36,954 bases of DNA. It comes from Deltaproteobacteria bacterium (GTDB lineage Bacteria; Desulfobacterota; Desulfobulbia; Desulfobulbales; VMSU01). The notes beneath the pieces are model-generated. The model saw only the letters and a program-made list of their open reading frames with translations, was not told the DNA's origin and did not search any database. A program made the translations under genes and the position numbers. Positions within the stretch are counted from its first letter, which is position 1. Every line of letters starts with the position of its first letter. The stretch lies in the NCBI GenBank assembly GCA_021789795.1, contig JAJYJA010000002.1, forward strand, positions 1 to 36,954, given 5' to 3'. Positions 1 through 7,553 of this stretch are shown here, in pieces.

Positions 1-11
1 TTGCTATTCAG

Positions 12-22
12 TTGTCAAAGAT
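12..22 (-). promoter_or_regulatory. boxA-like antitermination element of an rRNA leader
   Basis: Read on the minus strand, positions 23 to 1 give a run containing ATCTTTGACAACTGAATAG. It resembles the boxA element (consensus around GCTCTTTAACAA) that binds NusB/NusE in rRNA leaders and 16S-23S spacers. It lies downstream of two tandem promoters on the same strand and points off the left edge, so a 16S rRNA gene is expected just outside the window. The rRNA gene itself is not visible, so this is inference from motif and layout. Confidence 0.6.
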
Positions 23-70
23 CGACTGCCCTTACTGCTCCCCCTGGCTCTTTCGCCCGGGCATCCCGTC

Positions 71-99
71 TATTTATCGCATTACATCTGCCGTGTCAA
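71..99 (-). promoter_or_regulatory. Candidate rRNA promoter P2 (sigma70)
   Basis: On the minus strand there is a perfect -35 TTGACA (plus 94-99), a 17-bp spacer and TAAATA as -10 (plus 71-76). A GC-rich discriminator (GACGGG) follows, as is usual for stringently controlled stable-RNA promoters. It is the second of two tandem promoters firing leftward towards the boxA-like element. The -10 match is only moderate. Confidence 0.5.
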
Positions 100-163
100 G
101 AGGATTTTTTACCGCCTCTCTTCGCCCCGCCCATCAGGGAACGAGGGTGACGGGAAGGCGCCC

Positions 164-192
164 AACTTAGCCTAAGCCTCCTCCCTTGTCAA
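164..192 (-). promoter_or_regulatory. Candidate rRNA promoter P1 (sigma70)
   Basis: On the minus strand there is TTGACA (plus 187-192), a 17-bp spacer and TAAGTT (plus 164-169), followed by a GC-rich discriminator (GGGCGCC). An A/T-rich stretch lies just upstream (plus 193-210), where an UP element would sit. Tandem spacing with the promoter at 71-99, about 93 bp apart, is typical of rRNA operon control regions. Apart from these promoters and the mobile element at 320-469, I see no gene in positions 1-534. Confidence 0.5.
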
Positions 193-319
193 CCCACTTT
201 ATTTTGAAGGCGTTGAAATACGCAGACCGAGTTGCGGGAGGGTGAGGAGCGAGAGATTTTTCTGTTTTTCTCATTTCTTCCACACTTCTTCCCCAATCGG
301 TTATTATACTGCCAACCAA

Positions 320-469
320 GATGGCGTCGCAAAAAGACCGATCTACTGCGGCGCGTGGCGGTTTGGCTCGTTCGGCATACCATCTGTATGGCCTTACTCG
401 CCAAACACACCCCGCGCCTTGTATATCGGCCCTTTTGCTTAGCCATCGGCTACCTTTTTGCGAGATCAT
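320..469 (+). mobile_element. MITE-like 150-bp element, copy A
   Basis: This 150-bp element is about 97% identical (4 differences counted) to the reverse complement of 13408-13557. A shorter relative lies at 5836-5951. Its ends form an imperfect terminal inverted repeat: GATGGCGTCGCAAAAAG at the left, and the reverse complement of the right end (with one flanking base) reads GATGATCTCGCAAAAAG. It is flanked by the direct repeat CAACCAAG (313-320 and 470-477), a probable target duplication, so the boundaries are uncertain by one base. It encodes no transposase and must be non-autonomous if mobile. Open frames across it on both strands recur with the repeat and are not convincing genes. It ends 65 bp before the start of the next gene. 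Confidence 0.75.
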
Positions 470-534
470 CAACCAAGAGCAAAGGAAAAACAGCGCCGCT
501 CAAGGCCGGCGTCCATAAACCGGAGGACAAAACC

Positions 535-885
535 ATGCGCAAGCCACTAGCCACCCTCACCCTGGTCACCCTGCTCGGTCTGGGCCTTAGCAGCCCGGCG
601 CTAGCCCACTGGCGCGGACGGGGGAATTTCGACATCATCCTCGGGCCGCCGGTCGGCTGGTCGTATTACCCGCCACCCCCGCCCCGCTACTACGACTATT
701 ATCCGCCGCCGGTGGTGATGATGGCCCCGCCTCCCCAGCAAGTATATATCGAACAGGCCCCCAAGCCAGCGGCCCCGCCTCAGAGCTACTGGTACTACTG
801 CACCAACCCCCAGGGCTACTACCCCACGATCAAGGAGTGCCCGGGCGGCTGGCTCAAGGTAGTGCCCCAGCCCACCGCGCCCTAA
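535..885 (+). CDS. Small exported Pro/Tyr-rich protein, function unknown
   Basis: The 116-residue product starts at the ATG at 535 because GGAGG lies eight bases upstream. A longer frame from 232 would run through the mobile element and is rejected. Residues 1-24 look like a Sec signal peptide ending in ALA, with cleavage before HWRGRG. The mature part is rich in Pro and Tyr (residues about 43-85). It ends in a compact motif, YWYYCTNPQGYYP followed by KECPGGW, with two Cys that could form a disulfide in the periplasm. Similar short proteins with a C-terminal Tyr/Cys/Pro-Gly-Trp motif are common hypothetical exported or outer-membrane-associated proteins. It is probably cotranscribed with the lipoprotein 24 bp downstream. 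No function can be assigned. Confidence 0.8.
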   Translation: MRKPLATLTLVTLLGLGLSSPALAHWRGRGNFDIILGPPVGWSYYPPPPPRYYDYYPPPVVMMAPPPQQVYIEQAPKPAAPPQSYWYYCTNPQGYYPTIKECPGGWLKVVPQPTAP

Positions 886-909
886 CCAACCACCACGGAG
901 GAACCAGCT

Positions 910-1473
910 ATGAAGATCACCCCCAAGTCGTGGCGCTTCCTGCCCCTGCTGCTGGCAATCGGCGGCTGCGCCACCATGCCCACCGGCCCCTCGGTGATGG
1001 CCCTTCCCGGTTCCGGCAAGAGCTTTGGCCAGTTTCGTAGCGACGACGCCATGTGCCGGCAATACGCCCAGGAACAGTTGGGTATCACCCCCCAGCAGAG
1101 CGCCGGCCGTAGCGCCGTGGCCAGTGCCGCCACCGGCACCGCCCTAGGGGCCGCCGCCGGGGCACTGATGGGCGGCGACCGCGGGGCGGCGGTGGGGGCC
1201 GGCGCCGGTCTGCTCATGGGCGGCCTCACCGGCAGCGAGGCGTCCCAGGAGTCGGCCTACAACGCCCAGCATCGCTACAACAACTATTACATCCAGTGCA
1301 TGTATGCCAACGGGCACCTGGTGCCCATGCCCAGCCACATGCTGATGAAAACCATAGAGCCGGAGGTGGCGGCCCCCGTTGCCCCTGCACCTACAGCCCC
1401 GACCCCACCCCCAGGGGCCGCCATACCTCCCCCTCCGCCTGGTCAGCCGCCCCAGCCCCCGCCCGGCTCCTGA
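910..1473 (+). CDS. Glycine-zipper lipoprotein
   Basis: The 187-residue product is preceded by GGAGG with good spacing. Its signal peptide ends in a lipobox (AIGGC), so it is predicted to be lipid-anchored. Residues about 65-100 form a Gly/Ala-rich glycine zipper (TALGAAAGALMGG repeated as AAVGAGAGLLMGG), a motif found in outer-membrane and membrane-inserting small lipoproteins. Four-residue Gly/Ala spacing suggests helix-helix packing. Two Cys (DDAMC and IQCMYANGH) flank the zipper. The last 35 residues are almost entirely Pro/Ala and probably span the periplasm or contact peptidoglycan. The gene follows the Pro/Tyr-rich protein in an apparent operon and ends about 120 bp before a hairpin that may terminate the transcript. 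The exact role is unknown. Confidence 0.8.
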   Translation: MKITPKSWRFLPLLLAIGGCATMPTGPSVMALPGSGKSFGQFRSDDAMCRQYAQEQLGITPQQSAGRSAVASAATGTALGAAAGALMGGDRGAAVGAGAGLLMGGLTGSEASQESAYNAQHRYNNYYIQCMYANGHLVPMPSHMLMKTIEPEVAAPVAPAPTAPTPPPGAAIPPPPPGQPPQPPPGS

Positions 1474-1593
1474 CCGGCTCCCGCCGCCTCGCCCTTCCCT
1501 CCCAAACCTGCCGGGGCGGCCATAATCAACCTGCGCGGCACGCCGCGCATCTCCTGGAGCGGGCAGGGGAAAGATTTGCTCCCGCCCCGGAGG

Positions 1594-1639
1594 GCCTCTG
1601 TCCGGCCACCCCGCGTTCTGAGCCGGACAGAGGCATTTT
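1594..1639 (+). terminator. Probable intrinsic terminator
   Basis: A perfect 12-bp stem (GCCTCTGTCCGG at 1594-1605 with its complement at 1623-1634) and a 17-base loop are followed by ATTTT. The T tract is short. Its position, 120 bp after the glycine-zipper lipoprotein and before the next ribosome binding site, suits a terminator or attenuator. Confidence 0.6.
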
Positions 1640-1692
1640 GCGATTACCGGGCCACGCAAGGCCCTCTCAACCAACCCTATGGAGGAACCACC

Positions 1693-2274
1693 ATGAACAA
1701 GAAACTCAAGCTCTTAGCCGCGCTCATCACCATCTCCGCCGCCGGCCTCCTGTCCCAACCGGCGGCAAGCCTGGCCGCCGACTCCGCCCCCCCTCCGCCA
1801 CCGCCCATGGCGGGCGCAGGGCCAGGAATGGGGCAAGGAATGGGCCCAGGCATGGGGCCGGGAATGATGGGCGGCCCCGGCATGGGCAGAAAGGGGCCGG
1901 GAATGGAGGGACGCTTCGGCAAGGCCCTGGGTCTCTCCGCCGATCAGAAGGCCAAGATCAAGGCCATCCGCGAGGCGGGCTGGAAGACCTGCGAGCCGCT
2001 CCGCAAGAGCCTGTTTGAAACCCAGAAAAAGATCGAGGCCGCCATCAAGGCCACCCCCTTTGATGAAAACGCGGTCCGTTCCCTGGCCCAAAGCGAGTCC
2101 GACACCCGGGTCAACCTGGAGGTGACCCGGGCCCAGACCAGAAGCCAGATCTACGCCATCCTCACCCCCGAACAGCAGCGCAAGCTGGACCAACTCATGG
2201 CCGAGCGCCGCGGGCCGGGGATGCCGCACTGCCGCTGTCGGAAAAATCCGCCGGCGTCGAGGCAGGGTTCTTGA
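1693..2274 (+). CDS. Met/Gly-rich Spy/CpxP-like periplasmic protein
   Basis: The 193-residue product starts at the ATG at 1693, seven bases after GGAGG; an in-frame extension to 1576 is rejected because it reads through a hairpin. Residues 1-29 are a signal peptide ending in LAA. A linker (residues about 31-75) holds a Pro run and then many Met-Gly repeats (GMGQGMGPGMGPGMM). The helical part (about 76-180) has the spacing of the Spy/CpxP family of periplasmic chaperones and metal-stress sensors: GLSADQKAKIKAI near the start, then AILTPEQQRKLDQL, matching the LTxxQ motif. The tail has HCRCRK. Met clusters in periplasmic proteins often bind Cu(I) or Ag(I), but that is only inferred here. The adjacent exporter genes might share its stress context, although a strong terminator separates them. 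Confidence 0.8.
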   Translation: MNKKLKLLAALITISAAGLLSQPAASLAADSAPPPPPPMAGAGPGMGQGMGPGMGPGMMGGPGMGRKGPGMEGRFGKALGLSADQKAKIKAIREAGWKTCEPLRKSLFETQKKIEAAIKATPFDENAVRSLAQSESDTRVNLEVTRAQTRSQIYAILTPEQQRKLDQLMAERRGPGMPHCRCRKNPPASRQGS

Positions 2275-2319
2275 CAAGCCTCCGTCCGTCGGAATACGCT
2301 AAACAGCCATCTCCACCCT

Positions 2320-2369
2320 CCGGCCCTGGCCCGGAAAGCACCTCCTTCCCGCCAGGGCCGGTTTTTTTT
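2320..2369 (+). terminator. Strong rho-independent terminator
   Basis: An 11-bp perfect GC-rich stem (CCGGCCCTGGC at 2320-2330 with its complement at 2351-2361) is followed directly by eight T (2362-2369). It ends the transcript of the Spy-like gene and insulates the exporter operon that begins at 2402. Confidence 0.9.
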
Positions 2370-2401
2370 ACCCGATCCCGCACCCCCGACCAAGGATCCG
2401 C

Positions 2402-3745
2402 ATGAAGCCCATTATCCGCAATCTTCTCCTGGCCCTGGCCATCATCCTGGCCGTCTGGCTCGTCTGGCACCTGCGGCAACCACCGGCTAACCTTACCAGC
2501 TTCCGCACCGACAAGATCAGCCGAGGCGACCTCCTGGTCTCGATCAGCGCCACCGGCACCGTCGAGCCGGAGGACGTGATCGACGTGGGTGCCCAGGTGG
2601 CGGGCCAGATCGTCGGCTTCGGCAAGGACGCCCAGGACAAACCCATCGACTACGGCTCCAACGTCACCGAGGGCACGGTGCTGGCCCGGATCGACGACTC
2701 GGTCTATCGCGCCCAGGCCGACCAGGCCCAGGCCCAGTACGAGGCGGCCCTGGCCAACTTAAAGCGCTCCCAGGCCGACATCGGCCAGGCCCAGGCCAAA
2801 CTCCAGCAGGCCCAAGCCGACTGGCAGCGGGCCCAGAAACTCGGCCACTCCAAGGCCCTTTCCCGGGCCGCCTACGACAGCTACCGGGCCGCCTTCGAGA
2901 CCGCCAAGTCGGCCCTGGCGGTCTCGAAGGCCACCATCGCCCAGAGCAAGGCCCAGGCCGACCAGGCCCAGGCCAGCCTCAAGGCGGCGCGGCGCAACCT
3001 CGACTACTGCACCATCAAGAGCCCGGTGAACGGGGTGATCATCGACCGCCGGGTCAACATCGGCCAGACCGTGGTCGCCAGCCTCAACGCCCCCAGTCTC
3101 TTCCTGCTCGCCAACGACTTACGGAAGATGCAGGTCTGGGTGGCGGTCAACGAGGCCGACATCGGCAAGATCCACCAAGGCATTCCGGTGTCGTTCACGG
3201 TGGACGCCTTCCCCAACCAGACCTTCACCGGCGAGGTGCATAAGGTACGACTCAACGCCTCCATGACCCAGAACGTGGTCACCTACACGGTGGAGATCAG
3301 CACCGACAACAGCAGCGGACGATTGCTCCCCTACCTGACCGCCAACGTGCGCTTCGAGTTGGACCGCCGCCAAGGGGTGCTCATGGCCCCCAACGCCGCC
3401 CTGCGCTGGAAACCGTCCCCCGAGGAGATCGACCCCGCCTTCGGCAAGCCCCAGAAAGACCAACGGCCAACCGGCCCCCACAAGAACGAATCGCCCGCTA
3501 CGGCCACCGCCAATGGCTCCCGAAAAACGGGGACGATTTGGCTGCTCGGGCCTAACAACCTGGCCCGGCCCCTCAAGGTGGCGGTTGGCCAGACCGACGG
3601 GGTAATGACCGAGGTGAGCGGCGAGGGGGTTGAGGAGGGCCAGGAGATCATAACCGGGGTGGAGGCCCAGCGCCAGGGCAAGGAGACGGCCAGCAACCCC
3701 TTCACCCCCAAGCTCAAGTTCGGGAAAAAACCCGACAAGCCGTAA
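2402..3745 (+). CDS. macA: MacA-type periplasmic adaptor (membrane fusion protein)
   Basis: This 447-residue protein is the adaptor of a tripartite ABC exporter. It joins the inner-membrane MacB-type pump to an outer-membrane TolC-type channel. An N-terminal membrane anchor (residues 5-23) is followed by a beta-barrel/lipoyl half (GQIVGFGKD, DYGSNVTEGTVLARID). A long Ala/Gln-rich coiled-coil hairpin (about 98-200) comes next, then the second lipoyl half (YCTIKSPVNGVIIDRRVNIGQ) and the beta-barrel and membrane-proximal domains. AAGGA lies six bases before the ATG. The ATPase gene starts five bases after the stop. The family is clear. The substrate could be a macrolide, lipopeptide, siderophore or peptide and cannot be read from the sequence. 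Confidence 0.9.
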   Translation: MKPIIRNLLLALAIILAVWLVWHLRQPPANLTSFRTDKISRGDLLVSISATGTVEPEDVIDVGAQVAGQIVGFGKDAQDKPIDYGSNVTEGTVLARIDDSVYRAQADQAQAQYEAALANLKRSQADIGQAQAKLQQAQADWQRAQKLGHSKALSRAAYDSYRAAFETAKSALAVSKATIAQSKAQADQAQASLKAARRNLDYCTIKSPVNGVIIDRRVNIGQTVVASLNAPSLFLLANDLRKMQVWVAVNEADIGKIHQGIPVSFTVDAFPNQTFTGEVHKVRLNASMTQNVVTYTVEISTDNSSGRLLPYLTANVRFELDRRQGVLMAPNAALRWKPSPEEIDPAFGKPQKDQRPTGPHKNESPATATANGSRKTGTIWLLGPNNLARPLKVAVGQTDGVMTEVSGEGVEEGQEIITGVEAQRQGKETASNPFTPKLKFGKKPDKP

Positions 3746-3750
3746 CCGCC

Positions 3751-4473
3751 ATGCCACTGATCGAGCTTAACCGCATCAACAAGACCTATCACCTGGGTGA
3801 CTTCGAGGTGCAGGTGCTAAAGGACATCACCATGTCGGTCGGCGAGGGGGAACTGGTGGCCCTGATGGGGGCCTCGGGCTCCGGCAAGAGCACCCTGATG
3901 AACATCCTGGGCTGCCTGGATCGCCCCACCAGCGGCGAGTACTGGCTGGACGGCGAGGAGGTCTCCCGGCTGTCCCTGGATCAGCGCGCCCTGCTGCGCA
4001 ACGGCAAGATCGGCTTCGTCTTTCAGAACTTCAACCTCCTGCCCCGCACCTCGGCCCTGGACAACGTCGCCATGCCGCTCTCCTACGCCCAGGACAACCC
4101 CTCCGAGCGGGAGGCCCGGGTCCGGGCCAAGGAGATGCTGGAAAGGGTGGGACTGGGCGAACGTATCGACCACGAGCCCTCCAAGCTCTCCGGCGGTCAG
4201 CAGCAGCGGGTGGCCATCGCCCGGGCGCTCATCAACCGGCCCCGGATCCTGTTCGCCGACGAGCCGACCGGCAACCTCGACTCCCGCACCAGCGTCGAGG
4301 TGCTCCACATGTTTCAGCGCTTAAACCAGGAGGACGGGGTCACCATCATCCTGGTGACCCACGACCCCAACGTGGCCCACTACGCCCAGCGGGTGATCCA
4401 CATCCACGACGGTCAGATCGCCGCCGGCATCTATGACGCCCAGGCCCCGAAGGGGGAGGAGGGCCAGGCATGA
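3751..4473 (+). CDS. MacB/LolD-type ABC transporter ATPase
   Basis: This 240-residue nucleotide-binding subunit powers the exporter. All ABC motifs are present in order: Walker A GASGSGKST, Q-loop FQNFNLLP, signature LSGGQQQRVAIARAL, Walker B ILFADEPTGNLD and H-loop VTHD. The DEPTGNLDSRTS sequence is typical of the MacB/LolD/FtsE branch. In Escherichia coli MacB the ATPase and permease are one chain; here they are separate genes whose stop and start overlap in ATGA (4470-4473), indicating translational coupling. The product is cytoplasmic and membrane-associated through the permease. Confidence 0.93.
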   Translation: MPLIELNRINKTYHLGDFEVQVLKDITMSVGEGELVALMGASGSGKSTLMNILGCLDRPTSGEYWLDGEEVSRLSLDQRALLRNGKIGFVFQNFNLLPRTSALDNVAMPLSYAQDNPSEREARVRAKEMLERVGLGERIDHEPSKLSGGQQQRVAIARALINRPRILFADEPTGNLDSRTSVEVLHMFQRLNQEDGVTIILVTHDPNVAHYAQRVIHIHDGQIAAGIYDAQAPKGEEGQA

Positions 4474-5837
4474 GACTATACCGCACCCTGCGCCTGGCCC
4501 TGCGGGCCCTGACCCGCAACCCCCTGCGGGCCCTGCTCACCACCCTGGGCATCGTCATCGGGGTGGGGGCGGTGATCGCCATGATGGAGATCGGCGCCGG
4601 CTCCTCCACCGCCATCAAGAAGACCATCGCCAGCATGGGGGCCAACGTCATCCTTATCCTGCCCGGCACCGCAGCCAGCGGCGGGGTAAGTTTCGGGATG
4701 GGCAGCGTCAACACCCTATCCCCGGACGACTGCACCGCCATCGCCCGCGAGTGTCCCTCGGTCAGGAGCGCCGCCCCCATCGTCCGGGCCCGGGCCCAGC
4801 TCGTGTACGGCAGCCGCAACTGGGTGCCGAACCTGATGGACGGCACCACCCCCGCCTTCCTTAACATCCGCGACCTAGACAACCTGACCGAGGGCGAGCC
4901 CTTCACCGAGCGCGACATCCTCAACGGCAACCGGGTCTGTCTCTTGGGGCCGACCATCGTCCGGGAGCTGTTTCAAGGCGAATCGCCGATCGGCAAGGAG
5001 ATTAGGGTAAAGAACGTCAGCTTCCGGGTGGTGGGGGTGCTGCCCGCCAAGGGGGCCAACATGATGGGCATGGATCAGGACGACATCCTGCTCGCCCCCT
5101 GGACCACCATCAAATACCGGGTCACCGGCTCCACCCTTTCCAACTCCAACCAGAGCGCGGCCAGCACCAGCAGCACGGTCAACAGCCTAAGCAACCTCTA
5201 CCCCGGCACCTCAAGCGACCTCTACCCGGCCACCTCGGACGTGCAGGCCGCCGACAACCCCATGCCGGTGCGCTTCGCCACCGTGGACCAGATCCTGGCC
5301 TCGGCCATCAGCACCGAGGAGATCCAAAACGCCATCCGCCAGATCACCGCCCTCCTGCACGAACGCCACCACATCCGGGAGGGAGAGCCCGACGACTTCA
5401 ACATCCGGGACATGACCGAGATGACCAAGACCCTGACCTCCACCACCACCCTGATGGGCAACCTGCTCCTGTGCGTGGCCATGATCTCGCTGGTGGTGGG
5501 CGGGGTGGGGATCATGAACATCATGCTGGTGTCGGTGACCGAGCGCACCCGGGAAATCGGGCTGCGGATGGCGGTAGGCGCCCGGCCCAGCGACATCCTC
5601 CGCCAGTTCCTGGTGGAGGCGATCGTCCTCTGCTTAAGCGGCGGGGCCCTGGGCATCCTGCTGGGGCACGGGGGATCGACGCTGGTCGCCATCCTTCTCC
5701 ACTGGCCGGTGCAGACCTCGCCCGCCGCCATCGTCGCCGCCGTGGCGGTCTCCGTCACCCTGGGACTGGCCTTCGGCTTCTATCCAGCCTGGAAGGCCTC
5801 TCGCCTAGACCCCATCGAGGCCCTGCGCTATGAATGA
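4470..5837 (+). CDS. MacB-type ABC transporter permease
   Basis: The 455-residue permease has the MacB/FtsX plan. One membrane helix lies near residues 20-42 (TTLGIVIGVGAVIAMMEIG). A large periplasmic domain (about 50-330) carries an unusual Ser/Thr/Asn-rich insert near 215-255. Three C-terminal helices (about 333-355, 385-408, 418-440) follow. Family motifs include GVGIMNIMLVSVTERTREIGLRMAVGA in the cytoplasmic coupling segment and FYPAWKASRLDPIEALRYE at the end. The TGA stop (5835-5837) is formed partly by the adjoining mobile element. Removing the element would give a TAG stop at the same codon position, overlapping the start of the outer-membrane gene, so all the exporter genes were probably once tightly coupled. 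Confidence 0.93.
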   Translation: MRLYRTLRLALRALTRNPLRALLTTLGIVIGVGAVIAMMEIGAGSSTAIKKTIASMGANVILILPGTAASGGVSFGMGSVNTLSPDDCTAIARECPSVRSAAPIVRARAQLVYGSRNWVPNLMDGTTPAFLNIRDLDNLTEGEPFTERDILNGNRVCLLGPTIVRELFQGESPIGKEIRVKNVSFRVVGVLPAKGANMMGMDQDDILLAPWTTIKYRVTGSTLSNSNQSAASTSSTVNSLSNLYPGTSSDLYPATSDVQAADNPMPVRFATVDQILASAISTEEIQNAIRQITALLHERHHIREGEPDDFNIRDMTEMTKTLTSTTTLMGNLLLCVAMISLVVGGVGIMNIMLVSVTERTREIGLRMAVGARPSDILRQFLVEAIVLCLSGGALGILLGHGGSTLVAILLHWPVQTSPAAIVAAVAVSVTLGLAFGFYPAWKASRLDPIEALRYE

Positions 5838-5951
5838 TGACGTCGCAACAAACCCGATCTGCCACGTCCCCGTCCAACACCGGCAACGCACCCCGCGCCT
5901 GGCATGTCGGCCCTTTTGTTTAGCCCCTCAGCTACCTTTTGGCGAGATCAT
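5836..5951 (+). mobile_element. MITE-like element, degenerate copy B, in the exporter operon
   Basis: This 116-bp sequence fills the whole gap between the permease stop and the tolC-like start. Its left end (GATGACGTCGCAAC) and right half (GCACCCCGCGCC, CGGCCCTTTTG, TTTAGCC, GCGAGATCAT) match copies A and C, but about 34 bp of the centre is missing and it is more diverged. Near-identical 8-bp flanks CTATGAAT (5828-5835) and CAATGAAT (5952-5959) look like a target duplication. It is therefore an older, internally deleted insertion. Confidence 0.7.
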
Positions 5952-5953
5952 CA

Positions 5954-7402
5954 ATGAATAGACATCGCATCCCCACCCGCCGCCCTCTCGCCCTGCTGCT
6001 AGGCGCAAGCCTCCTGGCTGGCTGCGCCGTCGGCCCCGACTACCAGCCTCCCCAGGCCGAGGTGCCGGCCCAGTGGTCGAATCAGGAACAAAAGGCCCCC
6101 GCCACCGGGGAGACGGCCAGGGTGAGCGACCAGGAGCTTGGCCGCTGGTGGGAGACCTTCCGCGACTCGACCCTGACCGCGCTTGAGAAACGGGCCTTAA
6201 AGTCAAACCTCGACCTCAAGCTGGCCGCGGCCCGCATCGAACAGGCCCGGGCGTTACGGCTTATGGCCGGGGCCAACCTGGGGCCAGGCCTGGAGGCCAC
6301 CTCCCAGTTCCGCCAGAGCCGCTCCCTGGCTAGTCCGCTTGTCACCAACGGCGGGGCGGCAACGATCGGCAACCAGTTCCAGGCCGGTTTCGATGCCAGT
6401 TGGGAGCTCGACCTCTTCGGCGGCGGACGCCGGGGGGTGGAGGCGGCGGACGCCGATCTCCTGGCCGCCGCCCAGGCGAGTCTAAGCGCCCAGGTCAGCC
6501 TGACCGCCGAGGTGGCCCGCGACTATCTTGAGCTGCGGGCCCTGCAACAGGGCATCATCACCACCAAGGGTGAGATGGCGGCCGAGGAGCAGACGGTAGA
6601 GTTGACCCGCCAGTTGTTCAAGGCCGGGTTCAACAGCCGCCTGGACGTAGAGACCGCCGAGGCCCAGTTAGCTAACCGCCGGGCCCTGCTGCCGCCCTTG
6701 CAGGCGGCGGCCCAGCAGGCCATGCACGGGCTGGCCATCCTGCTAGGCCAGGCGCCGGAGGCCCTGACCGCCGAATTGTCCCCCACCGCCGCCCTGCCCG
6801 AGCCGCCGGCGACCCCGCCCGCCGGGCTGCCCTCCGACCTCCTGCGCCGGCGGCCCGACATCCGCCAGGCCGAGGCCAACATCCACGCCGCCACCGCCCG
6901 GATCGGGGTCGCCGAGGCCGATCTCTTCCCCAAGCTCAACCTCACCGGCGCCATCAGCCTCCAGGGCGACGCCATCAACTCCTGGTTCAACTGGACCAAC
7001 CGCCTCTGGTCGCTGGGGCCGTCGGCCAGCTGGCAGCTCTTCGACAGCGGCAGGATCAGGGCCAACGTCATGCAGCAGCAGAGCATAAAGGATCAAAGCC
7101 TGATCGCCTACCGGCAGACGGTGCTCTCCGCCCTGCAGGAGGTGGAGGACGCCCTGGTCGCGGTCAACCGGGAACGCGAGCACCAACAGGCGCTGCGGCA
7201 GGCCAGGGAGGCGGATCAAAGGGCCCTGAACCTGGCCCGGGACCTTTACACCGCCGGCCAGACAGATTTCACAAGCGTCCTCCTGGCGGAGCAGACCCTC
7301 TACACCGCCGACGACGCCCTAACCCAAAGCAGCAAGGCCCTGGCCACCAACCTGGTCGCCCTCTACAAGGCCCTGGGCGGCGGCTGGCAGACAAGCGGCT
7401 GA
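5954..7402 (+). CDS. TolC-like outer-membrane efflux lipoprotein (NodT family)
   Basis: This 482-residue protein is the outer-membrane channel of the exporter. Its signal peptide ends in the lipobox LLAGC (Cys24), followed by AVGPDYQPP, the usual N-terminus of NodT/OprM-type lipoproteins. Two outer-membrane efflux repeats follow, with typical features: FDASWELDLFGG, LRRRPDIRQAEANIHAATARIGVAEADLFPKL and PSASWQLFDSGRIRANV. I chose the ATG at 5954 because it begins the normal signal peptide; a TTG at 5939 would lie inside the mobile element. No good Shine-Dalgarno sequence precedes it. GAGG in the end of the permease gene would have served before the insertion. Expression may therefore be lower than for the rest of the operon. 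Confidence 0.9.
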   Translation: MNRHRIPTRRPLALLLGASLLAGCAVGPDYQPPQAEVPAQWSNQEQKAPATGETARVSDQELGRWWETFRDSTLTALEKRALKSNLDLKLAAARIEQARALRLMAGANLGPGLEATSQFRQSRSLASPLVTNGGAATIGNQFQAGFDASWELDLFGGGRRGVEAADADLLAAAQASLSAQVSLTAEVARDYLELRALQQGIITTKGEMAAEEQTVELTRQLFKAGFNSRLDVETAEAQLANRRALLPPLQAAAQQAMHGLAILLGQAPEALTAELSPTAALPEPPATPPAGLPSDLLRRRPDIRQAEANIHAATARIGVAEADLFPKLNLTGAISLQGDAINSWFNWTNRLWSLGPSASWQLFDSGRIRANVMQQQSIKDQSLIAYRQTVLSALQEVEDALVAVNREREHQQALRQAREADQRALNLARDLYTAGQTDFTSVLLAEQTLYTADDALTQSSKALATNLVALYKALGGGWQTSG

Positions 7403-7418
7403 CCTGGCACTAATTTGG

Positions 7419-7447
7419 TTGACATCTCGGCACCTCGCATGTAGTAA
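7419..7447 (+). promoter_or_regulatory. Candidate sigma70 promoter for the PilZ gene
   Basis: A perfect TTGACA (7419-7424), a 17-bp spacer and TAGTAA (7442-7447, moderate -10) lie just after the tolC-like stop and about 107 bp before the preferred PilZ start. The position suits a new transcription unit for the PilZ and perhaps motAB genes. Confidence 0.4.
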
Positions 7448-7553
7448 AAAGGTATCCTCTTGAAAAATGAGGGTGTTACCGGGCCGGTGCCCGCCCGAGC
7501 GCCGCCCCGGAAGCCCGCCCCTGGATGCCAACCATCGCCACAGTGCGCCGACC

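Noticed and set aside
232..534. Upstream extension of the first small protein through the repeat
   Set aside because: The longer frame crosses mobile element copy A and lacks a ribosome site, while the ATG at 535 has GGAGG and begins a clean signal peptide.
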